Shown: positions 1-9,171 of the stretch, piece after piece
How positions within the stretch are numbered: position 1 is the first letter of the stretch
Layout: each line of letters opens with the position of its first letter
Source: Desulfofarcimen acetoxidans DSM 771
Lineage (GTDB): Bacteria > Bacillota > Desulfotomaculia > Desulfotomaculales > Desulfofarciminaceae
Length of the DNA stretch: 64,000 nucleotides
Direction: 5' to 3'
NCBI RefSeq assembly: GCF_000024205.1
Contig: NC_013216.1
Span: forward strand, 1,302,001 to 1,366,000
Notes under the pieces: model-generated
What the model saw: the letters and a program-made list of their open reading frames with translations, nothing else
Databases searched by the model: none
What the model was told of the DNA's origin: nothing
Made by a program: the position numbers and the translations under genes

Positions 1-1
1 T

Positions 2-814
2 GTAAGGGTGGAAGAGAATTTTGCCGATAAGAAGATTGTTGCTTTCGGTGTGCGTCCCTGTGATGCCAAAAGCATTTCCTTATTAGATAAAGTGTTTGAT
101 AATGATAAGTATCAAGATCCTTATTATTTCAATAAGCGTAACAATTTGATTGTAGTAGGTTTAGCCTGTAACGATCCGGCAAGTACATGTTTTTGTACTT
201 CCTTCGGTATCGGGCCTTTCTCTACTGATGGCAGCGATGTTATGCTGGTGGATATCGGTGATGATTATATTGTGCAAACAGTTACCGAAAAGGGCAAAGA
301 ATTTGTAGCTAAGCTTTCTCTTACCGAAGAATGCGATGCCGATAAGGATGCAATTGTGAAGGCCAGTGCTGCTGCAAACGCTAAGATCACCAGCAAGGTG
401 GAAATTTCCGGTCTTAAGGAAAAACTCGACAATATGTTTGAAGACAGCATCTGGAGTTCTATTCACGAGAAATGTCTGGGCTGCGGAACCTGTACTTATT
501 TCTGCCCGACCTGCCACTGCTTTGATCTAATTGACGAGGCAGTTGATGTAAACGGTTGTCGCGTAAGAAACTGGGATTCCTGCATGTTCCCGCTCTTTAC
601 TTTACATGGATCAGGTCATAACCCAAGAACCTCAGGTAAGGAACGCTATCGCCAGCGTGTTATGCACAAGTTCAGGTATTTCGTAGAAAACGTAAATGAA
701 ACTGCTTGTGTTGGCTGTGGCAGATGCATTAAGAACTGTCCTGTTAATCTGGATATCCGTCAAGTAATAAGTTCAATTCAAGCTAAGAACATTGAAGCGG
801 GGGTGGCAAAATAA
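2..814 (+). CDS. 4Fe-4S hydrogenase/sulfite-reductase-type beta subunit (5' partial)
   Basis: Electron-transfer iron-sulfur protein resembling the HydB/AsrA family, which carries electrons between an FAD/NAD(P)-binding partner and a redox enzyme. The reading frame is open to the window edge. The VRPCDA motif lies only about 17 residues in, whereas relatives of about 340 aa have it near residue 90, so the N-terminus is missing. Two cysteine clusters are visible, CLGCGTC..CPTCHC near residue 158 and CVGCGRC..CPV near residue 237, typical of two 4Fe-4S centres. The stop shares one base with the next start (TAATG), indicating translational coupling to the flavoprotein. The family is clear; the electron partner is inferred. 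Confidence 0.85.
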   Translation, partial: VRVEENFADKKIVAFGVRPCDAKSISLLDKVFDNDKYQDPYYFNKRNNLIVVGLACNDPASTCFCTSFGIGPFSTDGSDVMLVDIGDDYIVQTVTEKGKEFVAKLSLTEECDADKDAIVKASAAANAKITSKVEISGLKEKLDNMFEDSIWSSIHEKCLGCGTCTYFCPTCHCFDLIDEAVDVNGCRVRNWDSCMFPLFTLHGSGHNPRTSGKERYRQRVMHKFRYFVENVNETACVGCGRCIKNCPVNLDIRQVISSIQAKNIEAGVAK

Positions 815-1653
815 TGAATAATCCTTATCTGCCGCTGCCGATGAGGCTGGAGAAAAACTTCATTGAAACCGAAGATAAAAATATTCGTACCTTTACATTA
901 ACTTTTGTTAATAAAGAGGATGAGGAAAAATTCCAGTATATGCCCGGTCAATTTGCTGAAGTTTGTGTATATGGCAAGGGCGAAGCACCATTCGGTATTG
1001 CCAGTTCGCCGACAGAACCCGGCAAGCTAGTTTTTTCTGTTATGAAGGTAGGTAAAGTTACTACTGCTCTTCATGATATGCCTGAAGGAACTCTTTTGGG
1101 TGTGCGTGGCCCATTAGGTAATTATTATCCCCTAGAGGAAATTGAGGGGAAGGATTTGGTTATTGTCGGCGGTGGTTTTGCATATACCACTCTTCGTTCA
1201 ACAATAGCTTATATACTCAATGAAAAAAACAGAGCGCGTTTTGGTAAGTTGACTGTTATTTATGGTGCCAGAAACCCTGGCTTATTCCTCTATAAAGATG
1301 AAATAGCCGAGTGGCAAAAGCGGGATGACATTGAGTTTATTACCACTATTGACCGTGAAGTTCCCGGTTGGACAGGTCGGGTTGGTTTTATACCCGCAGT
1401 TACCGAACAGGTAGCACCCAGCTCGGAAAACTCCTACGCAATTGTTTGCGGCCCGCCGGTTATGATTAAGTTTACTTTGCCGGTATTGGAAAAGCTAGGT
1501 TTCCCCCCAGAGAGAATTGTCAACTCGCTGGAAAACAGAATGAAATGCGGTATCGGAATGTGCGGCCGTTGTAATGTCGGAAATAAGTTTGTTTGCAAAG
1601 ACGGTCCGGTATTTACACTGGCACAATTACAAAAACTGCCGGGCGAATATTAA
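814..1653 (+). CDS. FAD/NAD(P)-binding oxidoreductase subunit (HydG/AsrB/PyrK-like)
   Basis: Ferredoxin-reductase-fold protein of 279 aa that should bind FAD and NAD(P)H and pass electrons to the iron-sulfur subunit encoded upstream. A flavin-binding barrel comes first (MPGQFAEV), then a nucleotide-binding half with VIVGGGFAYT and the late ICGPP-like motif (AIVCGPPVM). The C-terminus has four cysteines in CGIGMCGRC and FVCKDGP, the usual 2Fe-2S site of PyrK/AsrB proteins. It overlaps the upstream stop by one base. Together with the next gene this resembles flavin-based Hdr/Flox modules of sulfate reducers and acetogens; the exact complex is inferred. Confidence 0.85.
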   Translation: MNNPYLPLPMRLEKNFIETEDKNIRTFTLTFVNKEDEEKFQYMPGQFAEVCVYGKGEAPFGIASSPTEPGKLVFSVMKVGKVTTALHDMPEGTLLGVRGPLGNYYPLEEIEGKDLVIVGGGFAYTTLRSTIAYILNEKNRARFGKLTVIYGARNPGLFLYKDEIAEWQKRDDIEFITTIDREVPGWTGRVGFIPAVTEQVAPSSENSYAIVCGPPVMIKFTLPVLEKLGFPPERIVNSLENRMKCGIGMCGRCNVGNKFVCKDGPVFTLAQLQKLPGEY

Positions 1654-1715
1654 AATTCGCCCCGGTTCTAAAATAAAAGTTTAATTGGCTTTAGAAGGGA
1701 GGAGTAATCCCGAAT

Positions 1716-2966
1716 ATGAGTACAGAAGTTATTAAGGCAGCAAAATTTGATCCTGCATTCAGAGCCGAGGTTGCCAATTTAGTTAAGGGTTTTGATTTCG
1801 GAAATTGCCTTGCCTGCGGTATGTGTACTGCCGGTTGTGCTTATTCTGATGTTCATGCGAACAATGATCCACGCAAGTTTTTGCGCAAACTTATCTTAGG
1901 CATGCGCGAGGAAGCAATGAATGATCCTTATTACTGGCTGTGTACAATGTGTGAGCGCTGCACAATTGAATGTCCGATGGGTATTAATGTAGCTGCTATA
2001 GTCAGAGGCATAAGAGGGACTACTAACGAAGCATTCAGTGATGATCCTGCAAAAAAAGGACCCGGCTTTATGGTCAAGGTTGTTGAAGAAACTATTGAAT
2101 CAGGCAACCAGATGAATGTATCCCAGGAAGATTTTATGGATACAATTGAGTGGGTTGAAGAAGAATTGCAGGCAGAACTTGACGATCCTGATTATAAAAT
2201 TCCCCTTGATGTTGAAGGTGCCGATTTTATGTTCGGGTTCAACGCTCGGGAAATTAAATATTACCCTCAGGAACTGCAAAGCATTTTAAAAATCTTTTAT
2301 GCCGCAAAAGCTAACTATACTATTAGCTCTAAAAAATGGGATGCTACAAATTTAGCACTTTTCAGCGGTAATGATAAGGACTTTTGGACAATTACCAAAC
2401 CGCTCTTTGAAGAAATGGAACGCTTAAAGGCCAAAGAGTTGATCGTTACTGAGTGCGGACATGCTTTCCGTTCCTGCCGTATGGGCTACAGGAATTTCTG
2501 GGATAAGGAGAGCGATTATAAGTTCCCCATCAGGCATATCCTGCAATTAATGGCTGAGTGGATTAAAGAAGGCCGGATTAAGCTGGATCCGGATAAAATT
2601 ACTGAAACTGTTACCTACCATGATCCATGCAATACTGCCCGTAAAGAGGGAGTTTATGAGGAACCTCGTTATGTAATTAACAGTTTTATCAAGAACTTTA
2701 ACGAAATGTACCCCAATAAGCAGTGGAATTTATGCTGCGGCGGTGGTGGTGGAGCCTTGGCTACTCCGGAATATAAAGTTGAGCGTTTAGCCAAAGGAAG
2801 GCTGAAAGCTGATCAAGTTATTAAAACCGGTGCTAAAATTGTTATTGTTCCCTGCCATAACTGCATGGACCAGTTTAATGATATTAATAAAGAATTTAAG
2901 CTTGGTGTTAAGAACGAACACCTTTGTGCTCTAATAGCGGAAGCTTTAATATTAGATGAAAAATAG
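1716..2966 (+). CDS. HdrC/HdrB-like heterodisulfide-reductase-related iron-sulfur protein
   Basis: A 416-aa fusion-like iron-sulfur protein. The N-terminal third has two HdrC-type 4Fe-4S motifs (CLACGMCTAGC and CTMCERCTIECP). The C-terminal half carries a cysteine-rich CCG-type domain like HdrB/HdrD (YHDPCN, LCCGGGGG, VPCHNCMD). Such subunits take part in thiol/disulfide or flavin-based electron bifurcation in the cytoplasm. A strong ribosome site (gggagg) precedes the ATG. It lies 62 bp after the flavoprotein gene and is followed by a terminator, so the first three genes form the end of one operon. The physiological substrate cannot be read from sequence. Confidence 0.82.
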   Translation: MSTEVIKAAKFDPAFRAEVANLVKGFDFGNCLACGMCTAGCAYSDVHANNDPRKFLRKLILGMREEAMNDPYYWLCTMCERCTIECPMGINVAAIVRGIRGTTNEAFSDDPAKKGPGFMVKVVEETIESGNQMNVSQEDFMDTIEWVEEELQAELDDPDYKIPLDVEGADFMFGFNAREIKYYPQELQSILKIFYAAKANYTISSKKWDATNLALFSGNDKDFWTITKPLFEEMERLKAKELIVTECGHAFRSCRMGYRNFWDKESDYKFPIRHILQLMAEWIKEGRIKLDPDKITETVTYHDPCNTARKEGVYEEPRYVINSFIKNFNEMYPNKQWNLCCGGGGGALATPEYKVERLAKGRLKADQVIKTGAKIVIVPCHNCMDQFNDINKEFKLGVKNEHLCALIAEALILDEK

Positions 2967-2970
2967 GTTC

Positions 2971-3018
2971 AAAACAGCCGGTGCCGCTGAAATATGCGGC
3001 ACTAGGCCTGTTTATTTT
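2971..3018 (+). terminator. Hairpin terminator after hdr-like gene
   Basis: AACAG and GTGCCGC are mirrored by GCGGCAC and CTGTT around a short AT loop, followed by TTTATTTT. This ends the upstream three-gene operon. Confidence 0.75.
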
Positions 3019-3400
3019 AGGTTTGCACTGCCTCGTAAAGTTTATTCGCAATTTTAGGTATTGGCGGAAAAGCATATGTGAAGCAGCATTTTTACAATTT
3101 AAATTTTCGGAATTATGCAAATTGACAATAAAAAATGATTATTGCTAAAATTGGCTTGTCGGATTAATAAATTTAGGTAGAAATGCTCCTATTATAAAAA
3201 AGGATTTTTAAATGAAGATGTTGAATAGTATATTAATTCATTAAAGATAGAACTGTCGCAAAATTCACTCATCCTATTTATTGCAATCTCAGATATATAA
3301 AAATAAAGCTTATCAGGAAGATTGTCGGACTACTATTATTATATCTGTGAATGCAATATCTGATGTGACAGCGAGTTTATTTACGGAGGTGTGTTAATGT
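3019..3400 (+). other. Intergenic region upstream of mvhD-metV-metF
   Basis: About 380 bases of AT-rich DNA with no convincing reading frame on either strand. It presumably holds the promoter of the mvhD-metV-metF operon. I see no clean -35/-10 pair or riboswitch. The ribosome site GGAGGTG at 3385-3391 serves the ATG at 3401; an ATG at 3397 is closed by a stop after five codons. Confidence 0.5.
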
Positions 3401-3844
3401 ATGGGAGATTTTGAACCTAAAATAGTTGCATTCTGCTGTCACTACTGTGCTTATTCTGCAGCAGACTTAGCTGGCTCCATGAGGTTACAGTACTCCGACA
3501 ATATCAGAATTGTTGAGATGCCCTGTTCGGGTAAAACTGACCAGCATGTACTACTAAGAGCTTTTGAAGAAGGAGCCGACGGGGTTTATGTTGCCGGTTG
3601 CATGGAAGGTGACTGTCACTTCTTAAAAGGCAACTTTAGAGGCAAGAAAAGGGTTAAACAGCTTAAGAATATTTTAGACCAGATTGGTCTTGGTGCTGAC
3701 AGGGTTGAATTTTATAACCTTTCAGCTGCAATGGGACCTCGTTTTAAAGAAATAGCTGACGAGTTTACCGAACGCATTAGAAATCTGGGGCCCAGCCCCT
3801 TAAATAAATCTGTAAAAAGCTCCAAGGGAGGTGACGTGGCGTGA
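3401..3844 (+). CDS. mvhD: MvhD-type hydrogenase iron-sulfur (electron transfer) subunit
   Basis: A 147-aa protein of the MvhD/FrhD-delta family, which links Hdr-type flavoproteins to an electron donor or acceptor through a small iron-sulfur centre. Conserved features are the N-terminal CCHYCAYSAAD motif, the MPCSGKTD motif and GCMEGDCH. It overlaps metV by four bases (GTGA), and metV overlaps metF, so the three are translationally coupled. In acetogens such as Moorella, MvhD, MetV and MetF occur with Hdr subunits in a methylene-tetrahydrofolate reductase complex, and this order fits that model. Symbol assigned by family and context. Confidence 0.88.
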   Translation: MGDFEPKIVAFCCHYCAYSAADLAGSMRLQYSDNIRIVEMPCSGKTDQHVLLRAFEEGADGVYVAGCMEGDCHFLKGNFRGKKRVKQLKNILDQIGLGADRVEFYNLSAAMGPRFKEIADEFTERIRNLGPSPLNKSVKSSKGGDVA

Positions 3845-4515
3845 TCATAGCTGAACAAAAGCCCATGGAAACTATTGAGGAATTTATTAAGGATTATAAA
3901 AAGGTTTTATTCCTGGGGTGTGCCGGATGTGTTACTGTATGTCTTGCCGGTGGTGAAAAAGAAACTGATCTGTTAGCCACATCATTACGTATGAAACGGG
4001 AATTAGAAGGAAATCCGCTGGAAACCGTTACTTATACGGCTACTCGCCAGTGTGATCCCGAATACGTAGACGGAATTGCCAATTATGTTGAAGATGTGGA
4101 TTGTGTTGTTTCATTGGCCTGTGGTGTAGGTGTTCAGTTTGTTGCTGAGAAGTACAGAAATAAGATTGTTTTTCCAGCTCTGAACACGAAGTTTGCCGGT
4201 GGTACTGTTGAACATGGTGTCTGGGAAGAGCGTTGTGGTCTTTGTGGTGACTGTATTCTGCATAAAACCGGTGGTATCTGCCCGATTATTCGATGTTCCA
4301 AGAGTATCCTTAACGGACCGTGTGGCGGTTCACAAGACGGTGTGTGCGAAATCAGTAAGGACGTTCCCTGTGCTTGGCATTTAATCGTTGAGCATATGAA
4401 AGAACTGGGTAGATTGGACATGCTTATGGAAGTTCAACCGCCGAAAGACTGGTCTACGTCTCGTGATGGCGGGCCGCGTAAAGTGGTTAGGGAGGATGTG
4501 AAGATAGATGAGTAA
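3841..4515 (+). CDS. metV: MetV, methylene-THF reductase-associated zinc/iron-sulfur protein
   Basis: A 224-aa partner of MetF in acetogens and sulfate reducers with a Wood-Ljungdahl pathway. The C-terminal region holds the characteristic cysteine cluster (CGLCGDC, GGICPIIRC, NGPCGG, GVCE, VPCAW) of the methylene-THF reductase C-terminal domain. Its N-terminal part has a LGCAGCVTVC motif and a small Rossmann-like pattern. Start is GTG, overlapping mvhD by four bases, and the end overlaps metF by eight. Known MetFV enzymes need this subunit for assembly or activity; that role is assumed here from homology and position. Confidence 0.88.
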   Translation: MIIAEQKPMETIEEFIKDYKKVLFLGCAGCVTVCLAGGEKETDLLATSLRMKRELEGNPLETVTYTATRQCDPEYVDGIANYVEDVDCVVSLACGVGVQFVAEKYRNKIVFPALNTKFAGGTVEHGVWEERCGLCGDCILHKTGGICPIIRCSKSILNGPCGGSQDGVCEISKDVPCAWHLIVEHMKELGRLDMLMEVQPPKDWSTSRDGGPRKVVREDVKIDE

Positions 4516-5452
4516 GAGTAAAATAGAAAGACTATTTGATCAGGGCGAATTTGTCGTATCTTGTGAGATTGGTCCTCCGAAGTCAACTGATGCTGAAGTC
4601 ATCAGAGAATATGCCAGAATGTTGAAGAATCACGTTGATGCTGCTAACCTTACCGACTGTCAAACAGCTATCGTGCGTATTTCCAGTATTGCGTCTGCCT
4701 GGCACTGTTTAGAGGAAGGTCTGGAACCTATTATCCAGATGACCTGCCGTGACCGCAACCGTATTGCCATGCAGTCTGATTTGCTGGGCGCTTATAGTAT
4801 GGGTATTAGAAACATACTTTGCTTGTCTGGTGACCACCAGAAGTTTGGTAATCATCCAACTGCTAAAAACGTTCATGATCTTGATTCTATGCAGTTAGTT
4901 AATATGGTAAAAAGAATGAAGGATGAAGAAGAATTCTGCTGTGGTGAAAAATTTAAGAATCATGCTCCAAAAGACTTTTTTGTGGGAGCAGTAGCAAACC
5001 CCTTTGCAGATCCGTTTGAATGGCGTGTTGCCCGGTTAGAAAAGAAGATAGCTGCCGGAGCTCGTTTTATACAGACACAATGTATCTTTGATACGGATCG
5101 TTTTGTTAAGTTTATGGATATGGTGAAGGAACGCGGCCTACATAAGAAATGTAAGATAATGGCCGGTGTTACCCCAATCAAAGCACTCGGCGCAGCTAAA
5201 TATATGAAGAACAACGTTGCCGGTATTACTGTACCTGATGAGTTAATCACCAGGTTGGAAGCTGCCAATAAAGCCGGTGGTAAAGATGCTGTTAGAGAAG
5301 AAGGCATCCAGATTTGCATCGAACAAATTAAGATGTTTAAGGAAATTGAAGGTGTAGCCGGGGTTCACATCATGGCTATTGCCTGGGAAGAGCTTGTTCC
5401 AAGATTGGTTGAAGAATCCGGTTTGTATCCGAGACCTGCATTAAAAGAATAA
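4508..5452 (+). CDS. metF: Methylenetetrahydrofolate reductase
   Basis: A 314-aa MetF-family TIM-barrel flavoenzyme that reduces 5,10-methylene-THF to 5-methyl-THF, the last step of the methyl branch of the Wood-Ljungdahl pathway before transfer to the corrinoid iron-sulfur protein. Typical elements are the early SCEIGPPKS motif, the ILCLSGDHQ segment, the FIQTQCIFD strand and the MAGVTPI strand. The length fits the short bacterial MetF form. It ends the mvhD-metV-metF operon before a strong bidirectional terminator. No NAD(P)H-binding module is fused, consistent with electrons arriving through MetV and the Hdr-like subunits. Confidence 0.93.
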   Translation: MSKSKIERLFDQGEFVVSCEIGPPKSTDAEVIREYARMLKNHVDAANLTDCQTAIVRISSIASAWHCLEEGLEPIIQMTCRDRNRIAMQSDLLGAYSMGIRNILCLSGDHQKFGNHPTAKNVHDLDSMQLVNMVKRMKDEEEFCCGEKFKNHAPKDFFVGAVANPFADPFEWRVARLEKKIAAGARFIQTQCIFDTDRFVKFMDMVKERGLHKKCKIMAGVTPIKALGAAKYMKNNVAGITVPDELITRLEAANKAGGKDAVREEGIQICIEQIKMFKEIEGVAGVHIMAIAWEELVPRLVEESGLYPRPALKE

Positions 5453-5477
5453 ATTCAAAAGAATAAATTAGAATAAA

Positions 5478-6625
<1,148 letters not shown>

Positions 6626-6701
6626 TCAAAATTATTATATCCATGTTTATGAAATATATTTAGAAGCATAATAATTGCCTGCAAAATCAAATTATAAAAA
6701 T

Positions 6702-6730
6702 TTGCCAATATCTAAGTTTCCGATTATAAT
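6702..6730 (+). promoter_or_regulatory. Sigma-A type promoter of the UPF0145 gene
   Basis: TTGCCA and TATAAT separated by exactly 17 bases, 38 bases upstream of the TTG start. This is a near-consensus housekeeping promoter. Confidence 0.75.
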
Positions 6731-6768
6731 TATTATTACAGTATATTTAAGAAAAAGGTGGTGATGTT

Positions 6769-7083
6769 TTGCTTTTAACCACAACTCCCTTTGTAGATGG
6801 CAGGCAAATCAGTCAATATCTAGGGATAGTTACAGGTGAAGCAATAATGGGCGCTAATGTTGTACGTGACTTTTTAGCCAGCATAACAGATATCGTAGGT
6901 GGACGTTCAGGTGCTTATGAATCTAAATTGGCGCATGCCAGGGAAGTTGCTATGCAAGAGATGTCTGAACAGGCATTAAGACTGGGTGCAAACGCAATAG
7001 TCGGCATAGACCTTGACTATGAGGTAATCAAAGAAGGTATGCTCATGGTAGCAGCCAGCGGAACAGCAGTTGTTTTGAAGTAA
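6769..7083 (+). CDS. UPF0145 (YbjQ-like) family protein
   Basis: A 104-aa single-domain protein of the YbjQ/UPF0145 family (also annotated as heavy-metal-binding domain). Members form oligomers and their role is unknown. Family signatures are the central [13 protein letters not shown] segment, GGRSGAYE, and the C-terminal [17 protein letters not shown]. The start is TTG at 6769 behind AAGGTGGTG; the nearer ATG at 6764 runs into a stop after four codons. It is monocistronic, with its own promoter and a strong terminator. No export signal or membrane segment is present. Confidence 0.88.
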   Translation: MLLTTTPFVDGRQISQYLGIVTGEAIMGANVVRDFLASITDIVGGRSGAYESKLAHAREVAMQEMSEQALRLGANAIVGIDLDYEVIKEGMLMVAASGTAVVLK

Positions 7084-7145
7084 CGTTTCAGAAATATTTA
7101 AAAAATTGGTTCAAAAGAAACTAAAATATGAACATATTGGATCTC

Positions 7146-7187
7146 AAAGAAACTCGTATCAATGTGTGGTACGGGTTTCTTTTGTTT
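7146..7187 (+). terminator. Strong terminator after UPF0145 gene
   Basis: A 16-bp uninterrupted stem (AAAGAAACTCGTATCA pairing with its complement, two G-U pairs) with a five-base loop and TTTTGTTT tail. Confidence 0.88.
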
Positions 7188-7527
7188 ATGGGATGGAATC
7201 CGAAAATTTTTTAGCTATATGATTAATCAATTCTCCCAACAATTTGAAAGAAAACCACTTGTCTCATCGCCGAAATGTTTTAATATTCAGGGGAAGGAAT
7301 ATACTACTTGACTGAAGAAATATTACTAGGGTATATAAACTCTTTTATGAGACATGTTTTTAACTATTTATATTCGGACAAACATCAACTGCTTTAAAAA
7401 TGCTGAGACCAAGACCTCCCTCGAACAATAAGTAAAGAACAACAAGACAAACTTATTTTAGGCTAAGGAAAAGGGTGGACAAACTATATACCTTCACCTA
7501 AAATAAAACATGGGAGTGGATATTATA
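7188..7527 (+). other. Leader region of the dnaD operon
   Basis: No gene is seen. It contains the promoter at 7308-7337 and a leader of about 185 bases before dnaD. I could not fold a convincing riboswitch or terminator in the leader. Confidence 0.5.
7308..7337 (+). promoter_or_regulatory. Putative sigma-A promoter upstream of dnaD
   Basis: TTGACT, a 17-18 base spacer and GTATATA. It is the only good promoter found between the preceding terminator and dnaD, and may also drive dnaI and the cbi genes, as no terminator separates them. Confidence 0.5.
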
Positions 7528-8346
7528 ATGAATCTTGACAGAAAAGCATTAAAAAAGTATCGTGCAGGAAATGTCACCTCTGCTTTTGGTACAGATTTAA
7601 TGATGCAGGGCTTTACCAGTATACCTAATATATTATTGAAGCATTACAAAGCAATGGGTATTTCAGATATAGAAATGTTGCTTCTGGTTCAATTATTAAG
7701 AATACATTCAGAGGAAAAAGATTTTTTCCCCACTACTGAAACCCTGGCAAATTGTATGCAAAGTGATATCTCTCTAATTGAGGATGTCTTAGCCAGTCTA
7801 ATTGAAAAAGATATTCTTGCTATAACCAAGTATTATGATGAATTTCATGATATGATTATATCCGGCTATGATTTTGAACCACTCTTTGAGTCAGTTTCTG
7901 AAATCTGGGCCTGTGCAAAAGTGAAGGAACTGGAAAAAACTCAAAAAATGTTGGAAGAACAAGAGCAGCAATCAGTTAAAAATAATTTTCCTGAGCCTAA
8001 CCATGAATTAGCCCAGCTGTATAAAACCTTTGAGAATGAATTTGCCCGACCTCTTTCTCCTATGGAAATTGAGCAGATTCAGAAATGGGTAGCGGAGATG
8101 AACAGCCAATTAATTCGCGAAGCTTTGAAACGGGCTGTCTTGCTGGGCAAACATAATTTTAAGTATATTGACAGTATTATTATGGAATGGCAAAAGAATA
8201 ATCTTCGCACGTTAGAGGCAATTAATAATTATGATATCAATTTTCAGCGCAGGCGCAATACAAAAGTATATTCCGGCAACGCATCGAAGACCCAAAGCAG
8301 CGATGCTAAAAAGAAGGCTATGATTGAATCACTCTATATGAGTTGA
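7528..8346 (+). CDS. dnaD: DnaD-type primosome/replication initiation protein
   Basis: A 272-aa DnaD-family protein that helps load the replicative helicase in Firmicutes. An N-terminal winged-helix region (about residues 20-115) is followed by a coiled-coil-like linker, then the DnaB2/DnaD C-terminal domain near residues 165-225 with the conserved YIDSIIMEWQKNN end. I choose ATG 7528, because GGGAGTGG sits eight bases upstream; the in-frame ATG at 7510 has no ribosome site. It is followed after about 50 bases by the helicase-loader gene, the usual dnaD-dnaI style pairing. Chromosomal rather than phage origin is inferred from the housekeeping context. Confidence 0.85.
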   Translation: MNLDRKALKKYRAGNVTSAFGTDLMMQGFTSIPNILLKHYKAMGISDIEMLLLVQLLRIHSEEKDFFPTTETLANCMQSDISLIEDVLASLIEKDILAITKYYDEFHDMIISGYDFEPLFESVSEIWACAKVKELEKTQKMLEEQEQQSVKNNFPEPNHELAQLYKTFENEFARPLSPMEIEQIQKWVAEMNSQLIREALKRAVLLGKHNFKYIDSIIMEWQKNNLRTLEAINNYDINFQRRRNTKVYSGNASKTQSSDAKKKAMIESLYMS

Positions 8347-8397
8347 GTTGCCTGAAGCATAACGCGTACTTTGGGTAAGATAAAGGGGCTATTGACT

Positions 8398-9141
8398 GTG
8401 GACAGTAACTGTAGTTTGTGTCAAAATCGTGGTATTATTATTGATGCTGATAGTCAGCTGGCTGTACCATGTCAATGCATAAAACAAAAGGCTGTTTGGA
8501 ATCGTTTTAAGCAAGCAAAACTTACCTTGAGAATGCTTAATCAGACTTTTGAGAACTTTAATTTTGGTTATTATGCTAAAGACTGTTTTGACCCGGTAAA
8601 AAATATATCATATTATGAGTCAGCACAAATAGCCTTTCAAGCAGCAAAAAATTTCACCAGAGATTTTATGAAAAATAATAAAATTGACGGTTTGTTATTC
8701 TCAGGGCAAGTGGGCAGCGGTAAGACCTTTTTAGCTTGCTGTATAGCCAATGCTCTCATTAAGGAAAATCAAGCTGTATTATTTTCGGTTGTTCCTGATT
8801 TGCTTGATCAAATAAGATTTACTTATGACTCGTCGCGCCAGGTGGAATATTCAGAGCAAGATCTGGTCGAAACTGCCAGGCAAGTTCCGCTGCTGGTATT
8901 AGATGATTTGGGTGCCCATAATTATACGGAATGGGCTCAAAATAAGCTTTACTCAATTTTAAACTATCGTTTGAATAATTATTTGCCGACTGTTATTACT
9001 ACTAATATCAGCCTGGCAGAGTTAGAGCAATATCTAGGCGCCAGATCAACCTCACGTATTATTCAAATGTGTAATCCTTACCGTTTACTGGTTGATATGG
9101 ATATCAGAATAGTTATACGAAAAAAACAGTCTGTTTTTTAG
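8398..9141 (+). CDS. dnaI: DnaC/DnaI-like helicase loader ATPase
   Basis: AAA+ ATPase of about 247 aa that delivers replicative helicase to single-stranded DNA. An N-terminal zinc-finger-like group (CSLCQNRG and VPCQC) precedes the ATPase core, with Walker A GQVGSGKTF, Walker B LLVLDDLG and sensor-like VITTN. The GTG at 8398 has AAAGGGG nine bases upstream and is preferred to the TTG at 8371, which has none. The gene ends 30 bases before cbiD with no terminator, so it may be cotranscribed with the cobalamin operon. Symbol by function class; DnaC would be equally valid. Confidence 0.82.
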   Translation: MDSNCSLCQNRGIIIDADSQLAVPCQCIKQKAVWNRFKQAKLTLRMLNQTFENFNFGYYAKDCFDPVKNISYYESAQIAFQAAKNFTRDFMKNNKIDGLLFSGQVGSGKTFLACCIANALIKENQAVLFSVVPDLLDQIRFTYDSSRQVEYSEQDLVETARQVPLLVLDDLGAHNYTEWAQNKLYSILNYRLNNYLPTVITTNISLAELEQYLGARSTSRIIQMCNPYRLLVDMDIRIVIRKKQSVF

Positions 9142-9171
9142 AGGGCATAACCAGGTCAGGAAGTGTATTTA

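Noticed and set aside
4134-4421. Antisense open frames over metV, metF and gap
   Set aside because: They carry no family motifs and lie opposite well-supported genes in other frames. They are chance frames.
9142-9171. Cobalamin riboswitch before cbiD
   Set aside because: The gap to dnaI is only 30 bases and no B12-box-like sequence was found in it or in the upstream leader.
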